Source of the DNA: Micromonospora sp. WMMD882
Lineage (GTDB): Bacteria > Actinomycetota > Actinomycetes > Mycobacteriales > Micromonosporaceae
Reading direction: 5' to 3'
Length of the DNA stretch: 64,000 bases
NCBI RefSeq assembly: GCF_027497255.1
Contig: NZ_CP114903.1
Coordinates: 4,278,001-4,342,000, forward strand
Position 1 is the first letter of the stretch. Each line of letters starts with the position of its first letter. Below are positions 28,008 through 36,292 of the stretch, in pieces. The notes beneath the pieces are model-generated. The model was not told the origin of the DNA. It searched no databases and was given only the letters and a program-made list of their open reading frames with translations. A program made the position numbers and the translations under genes.

Positions 28008-29830
28008 TCGGCGTCTCCTTGGTCGGTGCTGTCGTCCGCCGGCTGCTCGTCGGGGGCCGGTGGCAGGTCGGTCTGCTTCTTGTTGGCGGCGGCCTCGATC
28101 CGCTCGGCCCGCAGGGCGGCACGCTGCTGGTGGTAGCCGAGGACGAACTGCGCCTTCTGCGCGAGGATCGCGCTGTTCGGGATCGACTCGATCCGCCCGT
28201 AGATGTCCTCGAGTCGCCTGGCGTAGGCGTCCGCCCAGGTGGGCCGGCGCAGTGGGCCGCGCAGTCGCCGGAGCCAGGCGGTGGCGTTGGTCTGCCCGTT
28301 GACCAGCACCGCCCGGGGGTTGGTGATGGCCCGGCCCATGTACCGCTCGGCGAAGGTGGTGTTCAGCTTCTGGCCGGCCTGGTGGAAGACGGTCCGTTGC
28401 AGGTCGTCGAGCACGGCGAAGACCCGGCCGGACAGGTACGCCGGGTCCTTGTTGTCCGGGTTCAAGGTTGGTGTCAGCCTTTCTGACTGGGCAGGGGTGA
28501 CCCCTGGCCTGCGGCGCAGGGCGAGCCGGATCAGCGCGACCCGGGCCGGGTCGACCCGACCGTCGATCCGGATGCGGTCGACCACGTGGGTGAGCAGCTT
28601 CGGCGGCAGGGGACGCCGCAGCCAGGCGGCCCGCAGCAGCGCGCTCTCCAGGCCCGCCGGCCGGTCCTCGCCACGCGCGCCCAGCTTGATCCAGGTGCCG
28701 GGCGCCCCGCCCCGGCCGGCCTGCCACCGGCCGGCGACCCGGACGAGCTGGATCAGCCGGACCAGGGTGGGCTGGCCGGACCAGTCGGCGATGCTGTGGT
28801 CCTCGTGCCAGGCTTCGATGTTCGCCTTGACCGTGGTGAGGGGCATTTCGACCCAGTCCCGGACAACGGCGCGGGCGACGTTGCCACCGACGGTCACCGA
28901 GCAGAACGTGGAGACGTCGTCGACGCCGTTCTTCCGGCCCTCGGCCGGGGTGACGAGCATGGCCCGTGCCTGGGAGAGTTCCGGGGTGTCCAGCGGGGCC
29001 ATCGGGTCGAAGCCGGAGCCGCCGACCAACCACCAGGCCAGCCGGGCGTGTTGACCGGGCAGGGCGGTGCTGTGCCGGCTGTCGCCGAGCAGCTCGGTCA
29101 GCGTGGACATGAAGGTCAGGCCGCAGCTGACGCAGATGGGCGTGTGCGCCAGGTACTTCGTCAGCTCGTACCCGTGCACGCGCTCGTTGACGCTGACCAG
29201 GGAGGAGTTCTGCGTCGCGCCGGGAAGCAGCCGCCTGGGGATCTGCTGCGGGATGGTCTTCAGCAGCTCCCGGCTCTGGCCGCAGACAAGGCACAGTCCG
29301 GCCCGGCCGAGGCCCTTACGCCCGGCGGCGACCGTCCCCCAGTGGCGGATCGCGGTCCGGTCTTCACAGACGGGCCGGTCGGCCACGAGGAAGGTGACCA
29401 GGTCGGCCCGGCCGAACTTGTCGGGTCTGGCGAGCCGGGCGGCGTGGCCGTCGGCGTAGAAGGCGGCGACCGTGGGGGCAGGTCCGTCGGGTTCGGCCTT
29501 CGCCCAGTCCTGGACGAGTTCCCGGAACGCGGCGTGCTGTTTCGGCACCCGGTCGACGTTCGAGCCGTCGGCGGTCCAGCCGAGGACGTACTCGACGGTG
29601 TCGGCGGCCAACGCGGGCGCGACACCGAAGGCACGGGTCACCGCGGGCACCAGCCGTTGCACGCCGAACCGCAGCTCCCGTACGTCGGCGCGGGCGGTGT
29701 CGACGAGCCCGCCGTCGGGGGTGCCGTCCGGGCGCAGGTGGAGCAGGAACCGGACCGGCTTGCGGGCGTAGAACGGCGGCAGGATCTCGTCGGACGTCTC
29801 GGCGTACTCGACGAGTCGACGCAGCAGCAT
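28004..29830 (-). CDS. cas8c: Cas8c/Csd1 (type I-C Cascade large subunit)
   Basis: A 608-residue large subunit expected to recognise the PAM. Its start (LLRRLVEYAETSDEILPPFY) and the VRFLLHLRPDG segment match Csd1. Two CxxC zinc-finger half-sites are visible, CLVCGQSRELLKTIPQQIP and CVSCGLTF. The C-terminal helical region contains HQAGQKLNTTFAERYMGRAI; in type I-C an internal start in this part often makes the Cas11c small subunit, and such a start is plausible but not proven here. ATG 29830 overlaps the cas5 stop by one base. Confidence 0.95.
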   Translation of the reverse strand: MLLRRLVEYAETSDEILPPFYARKPVRFLLHLRPDGTPDGGLVDTARADVRELRFGVQRLVPAVTRAFGVAPALAADTVEYVLGWTADGSNVDRVPKQHAAFRELVQDWAKAEPDGPAPTVAAFYADGHAARLARPDKFGRADLVTFLVADRPVCEDRTAIRHWGTVAAGRKGLGRAGLCLVCGQSRELLKTIPQQIPRRLLPGATQNSSLVSVNERVHGYELTKYLAHTPICVSCGLTFMSTLTELLGDSRHSTALPGQHARLAWWLVGGSGFDPMAPLDTPELSQARAMLVTPAEGRKNGVDDVSTFCSVTVGGNVARAVVRDWVEMPLTTVKANIEAWHEDHSIADWSGQPTLVRLIQLVRVAGRWQAGRGGAPGTWIKLGARGEDRPAGLESALLRAAWLRRPLPPKLLTHVVDRIRIDGRVDPARVALIRLALRRRPGVTPAQSERLTPTLNPDNKDPAYLSGRVFAVLDDLQRTVFHQAGQKLNTTFAERYMGRAITNPRAVLVNGQTNATAWLRRLRGPLRRPTWADAYARRLEDIYGRIESIPNSAILAQKAQFVLGYHQQRAALRAERIEAAANKKQTDLPPAPDEQPADDSTDQGDAE

Positions 29831-30525
29831 CAGGCGACCCCGGCGGGCAGGGCCAGCTCCATGCCGCGCGGCGGCACCTGGAGCACACCCGCCTCGATCC
29901 GGGCGGCGAACCACTCCATCCGGGGTTGACCCTTACCCTCCCGGTGGATCGAGTGGAGCATGATGCCGACGTCCTCGTGGAGGTCACGCAGCCGGGGGGT
30001 GTCGTCGGGCCAGCCGAACTCGGCGGCGAACTCCCGCGTACCCAGGTAGGGCCGTTGGAAGCAGGCGCCCCGGCGGACCCGGCGGCGGAGCTGGTCCCGG
30101 TACGCGGAGACCGGCTTGTCGGCGTGCGGCGCGGTGGCGACGTGCGCGTGGATCCGGTAGGCGACGTCGCGCAGACAGACGGCGTTGCGCTGGTCGCGGT
30201 GCGCGACGGTGTCCACCCGGCGGCTGCCCTTGACGGCCTCGCTGAGCGGCACCACGTCGGTGGTCTCGTTGCGCCGCAGGGTGAACTGCCGGATCTTCCG
30301 GAGCACCTCGATCGCCACGATCTCGTAGCGCATCTCCGGCTTCCAGAAGATCGACTCCAGGACGCCGACCGCCGCCGACGGGGTCATCACCGGGTAGGTG
30401 ACCCGCTCCACCTTGAGCTCCGGCCGGGAGAACAGGGCCGCCTCGCCGCTGACCTGGACGACCACCGGCAGGTCGCCCTCGGGGCTGCGGCGCAACCTGA
30501 TCCCGTCGATCACGTCGGTCGTCAC
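29830..30525 (-). CDS. cas5c: Cas5c/Cas5d (pre-crRNA endonuclease of type I-C)
   Basis: A 231-residue RAMP protein. In type I-C, which lacks Cas6, this subunit cuts the repeat at the base of its hairpin and keeps the 11-nt handle. The family features are VVVQVSGEAALFSRPELKVE, TPSAAVGVLESIFWKPEM and the C-terminal glycine-rich CFQRPYLGTREFAA. GTG 30525 overlaps the cas3 stop by 4 nt; the longer frame to 30642 is not conserved. Confidence 0.95.
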   Translation of the reverse strand: MTTDVIDGIRLRRSPEGDLPVVVQVSGEAALFSRPELKVERVTYPVMTPSAAVGVLESIFWKPEMRYEIVAIEVLRKIRQFTLRRNETTDVVPLSEAVKGSRRVDTVAHRDQRNAVCLRDVAYRIHAHVATAPHADKPVSAYRDQLRRRVRRGACFQRPYLGTREFAAEFGWPDDTPRLRDLHEDVGIMLHSIHREGKGQPRMEWFAARIEAGVLQVPPRGMELALPAGVA

Positions 30526-32831
30526 AGTACGAACCTCTCGGTCATCGGGTCGGAGGTGATCCCGGTCGCCGGGTCGTAGTCGCCGATCCACTCGACCAGC
30601 CCGCCGACCCGCACCTGATCGCCCAGAATCGGCCGCATCCACGCCTTCACGACCGGGTCACGGAGCAGACCGGAGTGCACGGTGGTGGTGTACGGCTGGA
30701 GCCGCCGCAGGTCACGCAGGTCGGGCACCGGGGCGTTCCGGATCCGCTCGGCCAGCTCCTCGATCTCCGTACGCTGTTCCTCGGTCTCGGCGCCCTGTGG
30801 GGTGACCACCGAGATCCCCTCGTCGCGGATCAGCCGGAAGGCCAGGTCCCGGTTCCGGGCGGACGCGCCGCCGTCCCGGGGCGGCCCGTCGGTGACCGTC
30901 TCGAACTCCCACTTCCGCCGCGCCTGCTGGACGAGCTGCCCGACGTGCGCCCGGTCCTCCAGGTTGAGCGCCTGGTAGACCCGCCGGTAGTAGGAGGTCA
31001 GCGCCGCGTCGTCGTCGGGGTCGGCCTTCCCCGGGCCGAACAGGTCCGCCGCCACCCCGACCAACGCCTGGTACGCGGGCGGTCGACCGCCGTCCGACGG
31101 GTCGAAGACGATGACCCGTCCCCGCTCGATCCGGCCTTCCCGGTTGGCCCGACCGGCAGCCTGGAGCAGCGAGTCAGCGGGGGCCATGGCCCGGTAGACC
31201 ACCGGGAAGTCGAGGTCCACCCCGGCCTCGACGAGCTGGGTGGTGGCGAGCAGGACCGGTCTCCCGGTACGCAGCCGCTCGGTCACCTCGGCCAGCACCC
31301 GGCGGCGGTGCGCCGGGCACATCCGGGTCGACAGGTGCCGGGCGACGTCACCGAGCCCTTCCTCCTGCCACCGCTGGTAGACGGTGCGGGCGTCGGCGGT
31401 GATGTTGACCACCACCATCGCCGTGCCGGTCCGGGGGTCGCCGGAGGTGGTCGCCACCACGGCCTCGTCGGCGATGTCGGCGAGCGTGGGCGCGGGGTCG
31501 AGCCGCCACTCGTACGTGACCCGGCGCAGTCGCTCGGTCAGCGCCGGCACGTCCGCGACCAGCTCGAACCGGTCGAAGCCCTGGAACGCCCGCAGCGCCC
31601 AGAAGTCCGGTTGGGTGGCCGAGGAGAGCAGCACCGTCGTGCCGAAGTGCTCCACCAGCAGGCGCAGCCCGTCGAGGATCGGCACCAGCATCTCGTGCGG
31701 CAGCGCCTGGATCTCGTCCAGCACGATCACCGAACCGGCGAGCCGGTGCACCCGGCGCATCGCGGACGGCTTGCGCGCGTACAGCGACTCGAAGAGCCGG
31801 ACGAACGTGGTGACGACGAACGGGGCGTCCCAGTTCTCGGCGGCCTGCCGTCCCCACCGGCCGGCCGCGCCGTCGAAGTCGACCTGGCTGTGGTGCTCCA
31901 GCACCACCGATTCGACGCCGTCCTCGTCCAGCATGTCCCGGTATACGGCGGCGTTCTGCTCGGTGATCGTCAGGAACGGCACCGCGACGACGACCCGCCG
32001 AAGCCCGTGCCGGGCCGCGTGCCGCAGGGCGAAGCCGCCGGCGGCGAGAGTCTTGCCGACGCCGGTGGGCGCGTGCAGCCGGAAAATGCCCCGCTCCCGG
32101 TCGGCGGCGGCGAGGCACCCCGCGTACACCTGCTCGCGCAGGCCGTCGATGGGTGACCGGGGCCGCTCGGCCAGCAGTTCCGCCCGCCGCTGCTCGTAAC
32201 GCTTGGCCAGGTGGTCGAAGTCGGCGTCGGGTCGCACCCGGGGAGCCGGAAGCTGGTGGTGATGGGCGTGGGTGTCCAGGCCGTCCGCGTCGACCAGGGC
32301 GCTGTAGCAGAGCCGCAGCGCCATCTCGCCGACCAGCGGATCGGTGCGCCACAGCTCCGGCAGTGCGGCGCTCAGGTCGGCGGGCAGCTCCGGCAGCAGC
32401 CGGGTCAGGGCCCGCTCCGCCGAGGCGATGTTTTCCGGGGCCTTGGCCAGCGCCTCCTTGAGCCTGGCGCGGAAGACGCCCGCGTCGAGCAGGCCGCCGT
32501 GGTGGCCGAAGATGCCGATGGAGAACATGCCCAGCCCTCGCTCGTACGCGAGGCGAGCGCCGAACGCCTTGTGGTCGATGCCGACCCGGCCGTCGGTGCC
32601 GGCGACCTCCGCCAGCCGCTGCTGCCAGGCGTCACTGGCCTTGCCGCAGTCGTGCAGCAACCCGAACCAGTACGCCAGGTCACCCCCACCGAACGGCGTC
32701 GCGAACCGCCGAGCCAACTCGGCCGTACCACGGAGATGGTCTTCGAGGGAGTGCCAGACGTCGGTGCCCGGTGCCGGGCTGTGCGCCCACAGCGGAACGT
32801 CAACCGACACGAGCAGTCCCCCAACCATCAC
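30522..32831 (-). CDS. cas3: Cas3 nuclease/helicase (type I-C)
   Basis: A 769-residue effector that degrades Cascade-bound DNA. The N-terminal HD nuclease has AHSPAPGT, WFGLLHDCGKASDAWQ, DHKAFGARLAYE and FGHHGG. The superfamily 2 helicase has Walker A APTGVGKT (about 252-259), the DExx motif VLDEIQALPHE, motif III LLSSATQP, and motif VI QAAGRANREGR. It is the first gene of the operon. ATG at 32831 or the next codon is the start. The 460-bp upstream region holds the pseudo-CRISPR unit described separately. Confidence 0.97.
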   Translation of the reverse strand: MMVGGLLVSVDVPLWAHSPAPGTDVWHSLEDHLRGTAELARRFATPFGGGDLAYWFGLLHDCGKASDAWQQRLAEVAGTDGRVGIDHKAFGARLAYERGLGMFSIGIFGHHGGLLDAGVFRARLKEALAKAPENIASAERALTRLLPELPADLSAALPELWRTDPLVGEMALRLCYSALVDADGLDTHAHHHQLPAPRVRPDADFDHLAKRYEQRRAELLAERPRSPIDGLREQVYAGCLAAADRERGIFRLHAPTGVGKTLAAGGFALRHAARHGLRRVVVAVPFLTITEQNAAVYRDMLDEDGVESVVLEHHSQVDFDGAAGRWGRQAAENWDAPFVVTTFVRLFESLYARKPSAMRRVHRLAGSVIVLDEIQALPHEMLVPILDGLRLLVEHFGTTVLLSSATQPDFWALRAFQGFDRFELVADVPALTERLRRVTYEWRLDPAPTLADIADEAVVATTSGDPRTGTAMVVVNITADARTVYQRWQEEGLGDVARHLSTRMCPAHRRRVLAEVTERLRTGRPVLLATTQLVEAGVDLDFPVVYRAMAPADSLLQAAGRANREGRIERGRVIVFDPSDGGRPPAYQALVGVAADLFGPGKADPDDDAALTSYYRRVYQALNLEDRAHVGQLVQQARRKWEFETVTDGPPRDGGASARNRDLAFRLIRDEGISVVTPQGAETEEQRTEIEELAERIRNAPVPDLRDLRRLQPYTTTVHSGLLRDPVVKAWMRPILGDQVRVGGLVEWIGDYDPATGITSDPMTERFVL

Positions 32832-32918
32832 GAGGGCCTCTCATCACCGGGCCATCCAGCCAGAGCGAACACGGAGAGTCAAGCCACGACACTCCCGTGT
32901 CAGCTTCCCGACTCAACG

Positions 32919-33021
32919 CCGCAGGCCGGGCTTCACCCCGGCCTGCGGCATGCGCATCCCTGCTCCCGCCTCACGAATAGGCGCGCTGTTGCGATCCTCG
33001 ACATCCCTCCGGACACCGCAG
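32919..33021 (-). ncRNA. Pseudo-CRISPR unit (degenerate repeat, 39-nt pseudo-spacer, hairpin): candidate CreR/CreA-like guide RNA
   Basis: In the minus sense this reads pseudo-repeat (33021-32988), pseudo-spacer (32987-32949) and hairpin (32948-32919). The pseudo-repeat keeps CUG, a compensated 8-bp stem CGGUGUCC/GGAUGUCG with a 4-nt loop, and the exact handle AGGAUCGCAAC of both arrays. The pseudo-spacer has normal length. The terminal hairpin is 12 perfect base pairs (CCGCAGGCCGGG with CCCGGCCTGCGG). Degenerate mini-CRISPRs next to cas genes are known as CreA antitoxin RNAs and Cas-regulating RNAs. Here Cas5c should still be able to process it. The guide function is inferred from the seed match at 33085. 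Confidence 0.7.
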
Positions 33022-33068
33022 CCAAGGCTGGACGGCTTTGGGCTTTGAGCTTCCGCCGCCAGCGCTGG

Positions 33069-33123
33069 TTTACCGGAACACTTTAGCGCTCCTATAGCGA
33101 GAAGCGGGAAGCAGGGATGGTTT
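33069..33123. promoter_or_regulatory. Promoter-like sequence overlapping the pseudo-spacer's matching site
   Basis: From 33085 the plus strand reads AGCGCTCCTAT, equal to pseudo-spacer positions 1-11 except position 6, a position not paired in type I complexes. The 5' flank is TTT, close to the T-rich PAM (TTC) typical of type I-C. On the plus strand TTTACC (33069) and TATAGC (33093) are 18 bp apart, a possible promoter towards 33295. On the minus strand TATAGG (33096-33091) could serve cas3. Which promoter is used is unknown. Confidence 0.5.
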
Positions 33124-33179
33124 AAAAATAAGGCCTCCCGCGCGCTTAGACCTGTACTGGGGTGGTAGCATCCCGCCTG

Positions 33180-33202
33180 CCGTCGTCCAACATGGACGAC
33201 GG
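33180..33202. terminator. 9-bp-stem hairpin upstream of the small membrane protein gene
   Basis: CCGTCGTCC (33180-33188) pairs perfectly with GGACGACGG (33194-33202) around a 5-nt loop. It would lie in the 5' leader of a transcript from the promoter-like site at 33069, as an attenuator or terminator. Confidence 0.5.
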
Positions 33203-33294
33203 TTCGGCGCATGCCGCCCAAAGAAGAGGGCGGCCCGCTGCTGCGAACAGCGGACCGCCGTGTCCCCGATGCCTCTACGCATGAAGGAGACTCA

Positions 33295-33501
33295 GTGAGG
33301 TTAGACCCTCCACCAGCCACTCCCCTACCAGACCCTGGCCGGGGGCAGCACGACTCGCGTCTACCCCTTCGTTGGGGAGTGATCCTGAGTGTCGGATCGG
33401 CCTGTGCCCTCGTTGTCGGACACGCCGAAGGACTCGCGGCCGGAATTCTTGGGTTCTTCACAGCGGTCGGCCTCCTCCACGCGGTACTGCGGGCGAGGTG
33501 A
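33295..33501 (+). CDS. Small two-helix membrane protein of unknown function
   Basis: A 68-residue protein with a Pro-rich start and two hydrophobic segments (WGVILSVGSACALVVG and LAAGILGFFTAVGLLHAVL). GTG 33295 follows GAAGGAGA at short spacing. A five-codon ORF (ATG AAG GAG ACT CAG TGA, 33281-33298) contains that box and its stop overlaps the GTG, so translation may be coupled. I do not recognise the family; a shortened DUF3017-like protein is possible. Its position behind the matched promoter-like site makes it a candidate for pseudo-crRNA control. Confidence 0.55.
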   Translation: MRLDPPPATPLPDPGRGQHDSRLPLRWGVILSVGSACALVVGHAEGLAAGILGFFTAVGLLHAVLRAR

Positions 33502-33656
33502 AGTTCGAATAGGCGGGACCTGCTGGGCAGACAGCAAGGCGCAGGTCCAAGCGCCCCTGGTATGACGCTCGCTCGATTTCGGTAGGCGCCCTCCGCGATC
33601 GGCTTCTTCGAGCCGGTCGCGGAGAAGCGGCCGATAAGCCACAGAAGGTCACCCAG

Positions 33657-34058
33657 CTACGCGAGGTCGAGGATGCTCCACTCGGCGGGCAGGACGGTTG
33701 CCGCCGCTTTCGGGCTGGTGGTGGCGTAGTGCGCTCCGTGGGTGAGGGCGACCACTGCGGCATGCCCCACCGCGATGTCGCCGTCGACGGAACGGGCGAG
33801 AACCCCCGCCTGACGTGCGGCGGCAGGCCCCAGCGGAACCACTCGCACGGCGGCGGAAGCCATGAGCAGGGCCAGCATCGCGGTGTCGAGTTCGCCCCGA
33901 CCGGCTGCGTAGGCGGCAGACAGACAGGCAGCCGGTACGGCGATCTGGCTGCCTTCGTCAGCCACCTCGGCCATCAGCTCCCCGACCGCGACCTGCCCAC
34001 GGGTGTACGCGGTCAGCGCGGTGGCGTCCAGCACCACCGCGATGTCGTCGTCACTCAT
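33657..34058 (-). CDS. PIN-domain protein, VapC-like toxin
   Basis: A 133-residue PIN-fold protein, usual for VapC ribonucleases. The first catalytic Asp is in IAVVLDATALTAYTRG, an acidic residue follows in AVGELMAEVADEG, and the DGDIAVGHAAVVALTHGAHYAT segment supplies later acids and the conserved Ser/Thr strand. The usual ExD-like pattern is weaker than in canonical VapC, so activity is uncertain. The start overlaps the antitoxin stop by 4 nt, the common antitoxin-first arrangement. Confidence 0.78.
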   Translation of the reverse strand: MSDDDIAVVLDATALTAYTRGQVAVGELMAEVADEGSQIAVPAACLSAAYAAGRGELDTAMLALLMASAAVRVVPLGPAAARQAGVLARSVDGDIAVGHAAVVALTHGAHYATTSPKAAATVLPAEWSILDLA

Positions 34059-34306
34059 GCGGCCTCGTCGAGGATCCGACGGCCCTCGGCGAGAGCTTCG
34101 GCGGATATGGGTCGAGACAGCCGGGACCGCCAGCGGCTTTTGCCTTCGTCGGTGACCTCGATGCCGACACGGCGCAGCACATCCTCCAGGTGCCCCGCCG
34201 CCATCTGAAAGCGAACAGCATCGGCGATGGCAGCCGAGAAGTTGCCTTGCTGATCGAGATACTCGGCGATGTCGTCAGGCAGGCTCACGCTACGTTTCGC
34301 AGTCAC
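34055..34306 (-). CDS. Ribbon-helix-helix antitoxin (VapB-like)
   Basis: An 83-residue protein with the RHH DNA-binding start TAKRSVSLPDDIAEYLDQ and GNFSAAIADAVRFQM, and a C-terminal toxin-binding tail (EALAEGRRILDEAA). GTG 34306 has no strong ribosome binding site. The trailer repeat of CRISPR array 2 lies 54 bp upstream, so the pair's promoter must be inside or next to the array end, or the pair is read from the array transcript. Confidence 0.8.
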   Translation of the reverse strand: MTAKRSVSLPDDIAEYLDQQGNFSAAIADAVRFQMAAGHLEDVLRRVGIEVTDEGKSRWRSRLSRPISAEALAEGRRILDEAA

Positions 34307-34360
34307 CCGCCGATAGTAACCCAAGCGGTAGCACTCAAGGTGCCACCAGCGCGAGTTGAT

Positions 34361-36084
34361 GTGAAGATTCTCGCCCGATCCGAAGACCGAGCGCAGCAGA
34401 CGAAGAGCGCCGCGCAGAGCGCTATGACGATCATGTTGCGATCCTCGCCCGGTCCGAAGACCGGGCGCAGCGCGGGTGGTTGGCACTGCACGACGCGTAC
34501 GTCAGGCGGTTGCGATCCTCGCCCGGTCCGAAGACCGGGCGCAGCCACGGACCTGCTCGACATCCGGGGCATCCTCTCCCCGTTGCGATCCTCGCCCGGT
34601 CCGAAGACCGGGCGCAGCACGCTCTCGATGTAGCTCATGAGCGCGGGCGTCTTCAGGTTGCGATCCTCGCCCGGTCCGAAGACCGGGCGCAGCTACTGAC
34701 CGGATCGCCCGGACCGTCCGGAGCGGGTCGTGTTGCGATCCTCGCCCGGTCCGAAGACCGGGCGCAGCGCATTCAGTTCGGCGCGTTCCGCGCTCAGGAT
34801 GGCGTTGCGATCCTCGCCCGGTCCGAAGACCGGGCGCAGCTCCCGCTGAGGGGACTTCCATGCCACTGACCGATGCGACGTTGCGATCCTCGCCCGGTCC
34901 GAAGACCGGGCGCAGCGCCTCCGTGCCGCCCCCGTTGTAGAGGCTCAGGCCGTTGCGATCCTCGCCCGGTCCGAAGACCGGGCGCAGCACGGACGGGCCG
35001 GAGCCGCGGTTGCGGACGTTGTAGTTGCGATCCTCGCCCGGTCCGAAGACCGGGCGCAGCGGTGATGAGCCGCCCGGTGAGGATCAGCAGCACCACGTTG
35101 CGATCCTCGCCCGGTCCGAAGACCGGGCGCAGCACGGCGTGCGCCAGCACCAGGCGGCCCTGCTCGCCGAGGTTGCGATCCTCGCCCGGTCCGAAGACCG
35201 GGCGCAGCGGCGTGGTGGATCCGTAACGGGGCCGCCCTGATCCCGTTGCGATCCTCGCCCGGTCCGAAGACCGGGCGCAGCATGCCGGCAGGCCAGACGA
35301 TCCCCGGCAGGGGCATGTTGCGATCCTCGCCCGGTCCGAAGACCGGGCGCAGCTCCACAGGGCCATTTCTTCGTCGTAGCGGGCGTTGAGGTTGCGATCC
35401 TCGCCCGGTCCGAAGACCGGGCGCAGCGCGGGTCACTGCTGGTCGCTCCCGTCCGGGAGCATGTTGCGATCCTCGCCCGGTCCGAAGACCGGGCGCAGCA
35501 CGGGGCAGCGTGCCATCCACGGTCGCGGTCACTCGTTGCGATCCTCGCCCGGTCCGAAGACCGGGCGCAGCACTGTACCGGCTGTCGTACACGGCGGCAG
35601 GGCCCGGTTGCGATCCTCGCCCGGTCCGAAGACCGGGCGCAGCTAGCGGATCCTCGGCGGTTCGGGGTTCAGGTACGCCCGTTGCGATCCTCGCCCGGTC
35701 CGAAGACCGGGCGCAGCGGGCGATGCCGCTTCGGCGTCCGCCGACCGGCCGCAGTTGCGATCCTCGCCCGGTCCGAAGACCGGGCGCAGCGAACACGTCC
35801 ACCGCCGCGAAGTAGGTGGTCTCCCCGTTGCGATCCTCGCCCGGTCCGAAGACCGGGCGCAGCAGCTAGGTTGCACCAAGATCGGACCAGTGGCCCGAGA
35901 GTTGCGATCCTCGCCCGGTCCGAAGACCGGGCGCAGCTGCGCTAACAGGCCCGGGGCACGGCCGCATCCTCTCCAGTTGCGATCCTCGCCCGGTCCGAAG
36001 ACCGGGCGCAGCGACGTACGGGATCTCGCCGGCCCCCCAGTCGGACCCGTTGCGATCCTCGCCCGGTCCGAAGACCGGGCGCAG
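34361..36084 (-). CRISPR. CRISPR array 2: 24 repeats, 23 spacers (type I-C)
   Basis: Repeats of 36 bp start (plus strand) at 34361, 34435, 34509, 34582, 34657, 34732, 34804, 34880, 34952, 35024, 35097, 35172, 35245, 35317, 35391, 35463, 35535, 35607, 35681, 35754, 35827, 35901, 35976 and 36049. They differ from array 1 by a single base: the minus-sense tetraloop is UUCG instead of UCCG. Spacers are 36-40 bp. The repeat at 34361 has six changes (starts GTGAAGATTCTCG) and marks the trailer; the leader is at 36085. No cas genes adjoin this side, so it shares the one cas operon. Confidence 0.98.
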
Positions 36085-36230
36085 CGGCTCTCGAACAGCG
36101 GGTATAGATGTTTGACTTTCCCGCCGACCAAGAACCGTAGCCCATTTCGTTCTTTCTGCCCGAATTATCGCCTCGGAACCTCCCGGCATTTCCTTGCGCA
36201 CCGGAGGTTCCTAGATCAACTTCCATCAAG
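36085..36230 (-). promoter_or_regulatory. Leader of CRISPR array 2
   Basis: An AT-rich leader (for example TTTGACTTTC near 36110) and, at 36170-36219, the same block as in leader 1: CTCGGAACCTCCCGG, a short variable part, and CACCGGAGGTTCCTAGATCA. The GGAACCTCC/GGAGGTTCC inverted repeat is kept while the DNA between it and the first repeat has diverged. Confidence 0.75.
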
Positions 36231-36292
36231 CCTGACGGGTTGATCTACCCCAGACCTTGACACGGCGATCGTCACAGCGTCTACCAACACGA

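Larger units (their letters stand above)
32832..33294. other. Intergenic region upstream of cas3 with pseudo-CRISPR unit, promoter-like sequence and hairpins
   Basis: No gene is supported over 463 bp. From left to right it holds the 12-bp-stem hairpin, the pseudo-spacer and pseudo-repeat (32919-33021), a promoter-like site matched by the pseudo-spacer (33069-33123), a 9-bp hairpin (33180-33202) and a second GC hairpin around 33228-33262. A two-codon ORF (ATG GTT TAA, 33117-33125) is noted. Confidence 0.6.

Noticed and set aside
33361..33642. Minus-strand frame of 93 codons between the small membrane protein and the PIN gene
   Set aside because: It mostly mirrors the plus-strand gene and has no ribosome binding site; the repeated EEADR words are not enough.
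24387..36084. Assigning CRISPR spacers to known phages or to self-targets
   Set aside because: No database was available and I saw no convincing full-length match inside the window.
34361..36131. Open frames across CRISPR array 2 on both strands
   Set aside because: Same reason as for array 1; no start or codon bias of a gene.
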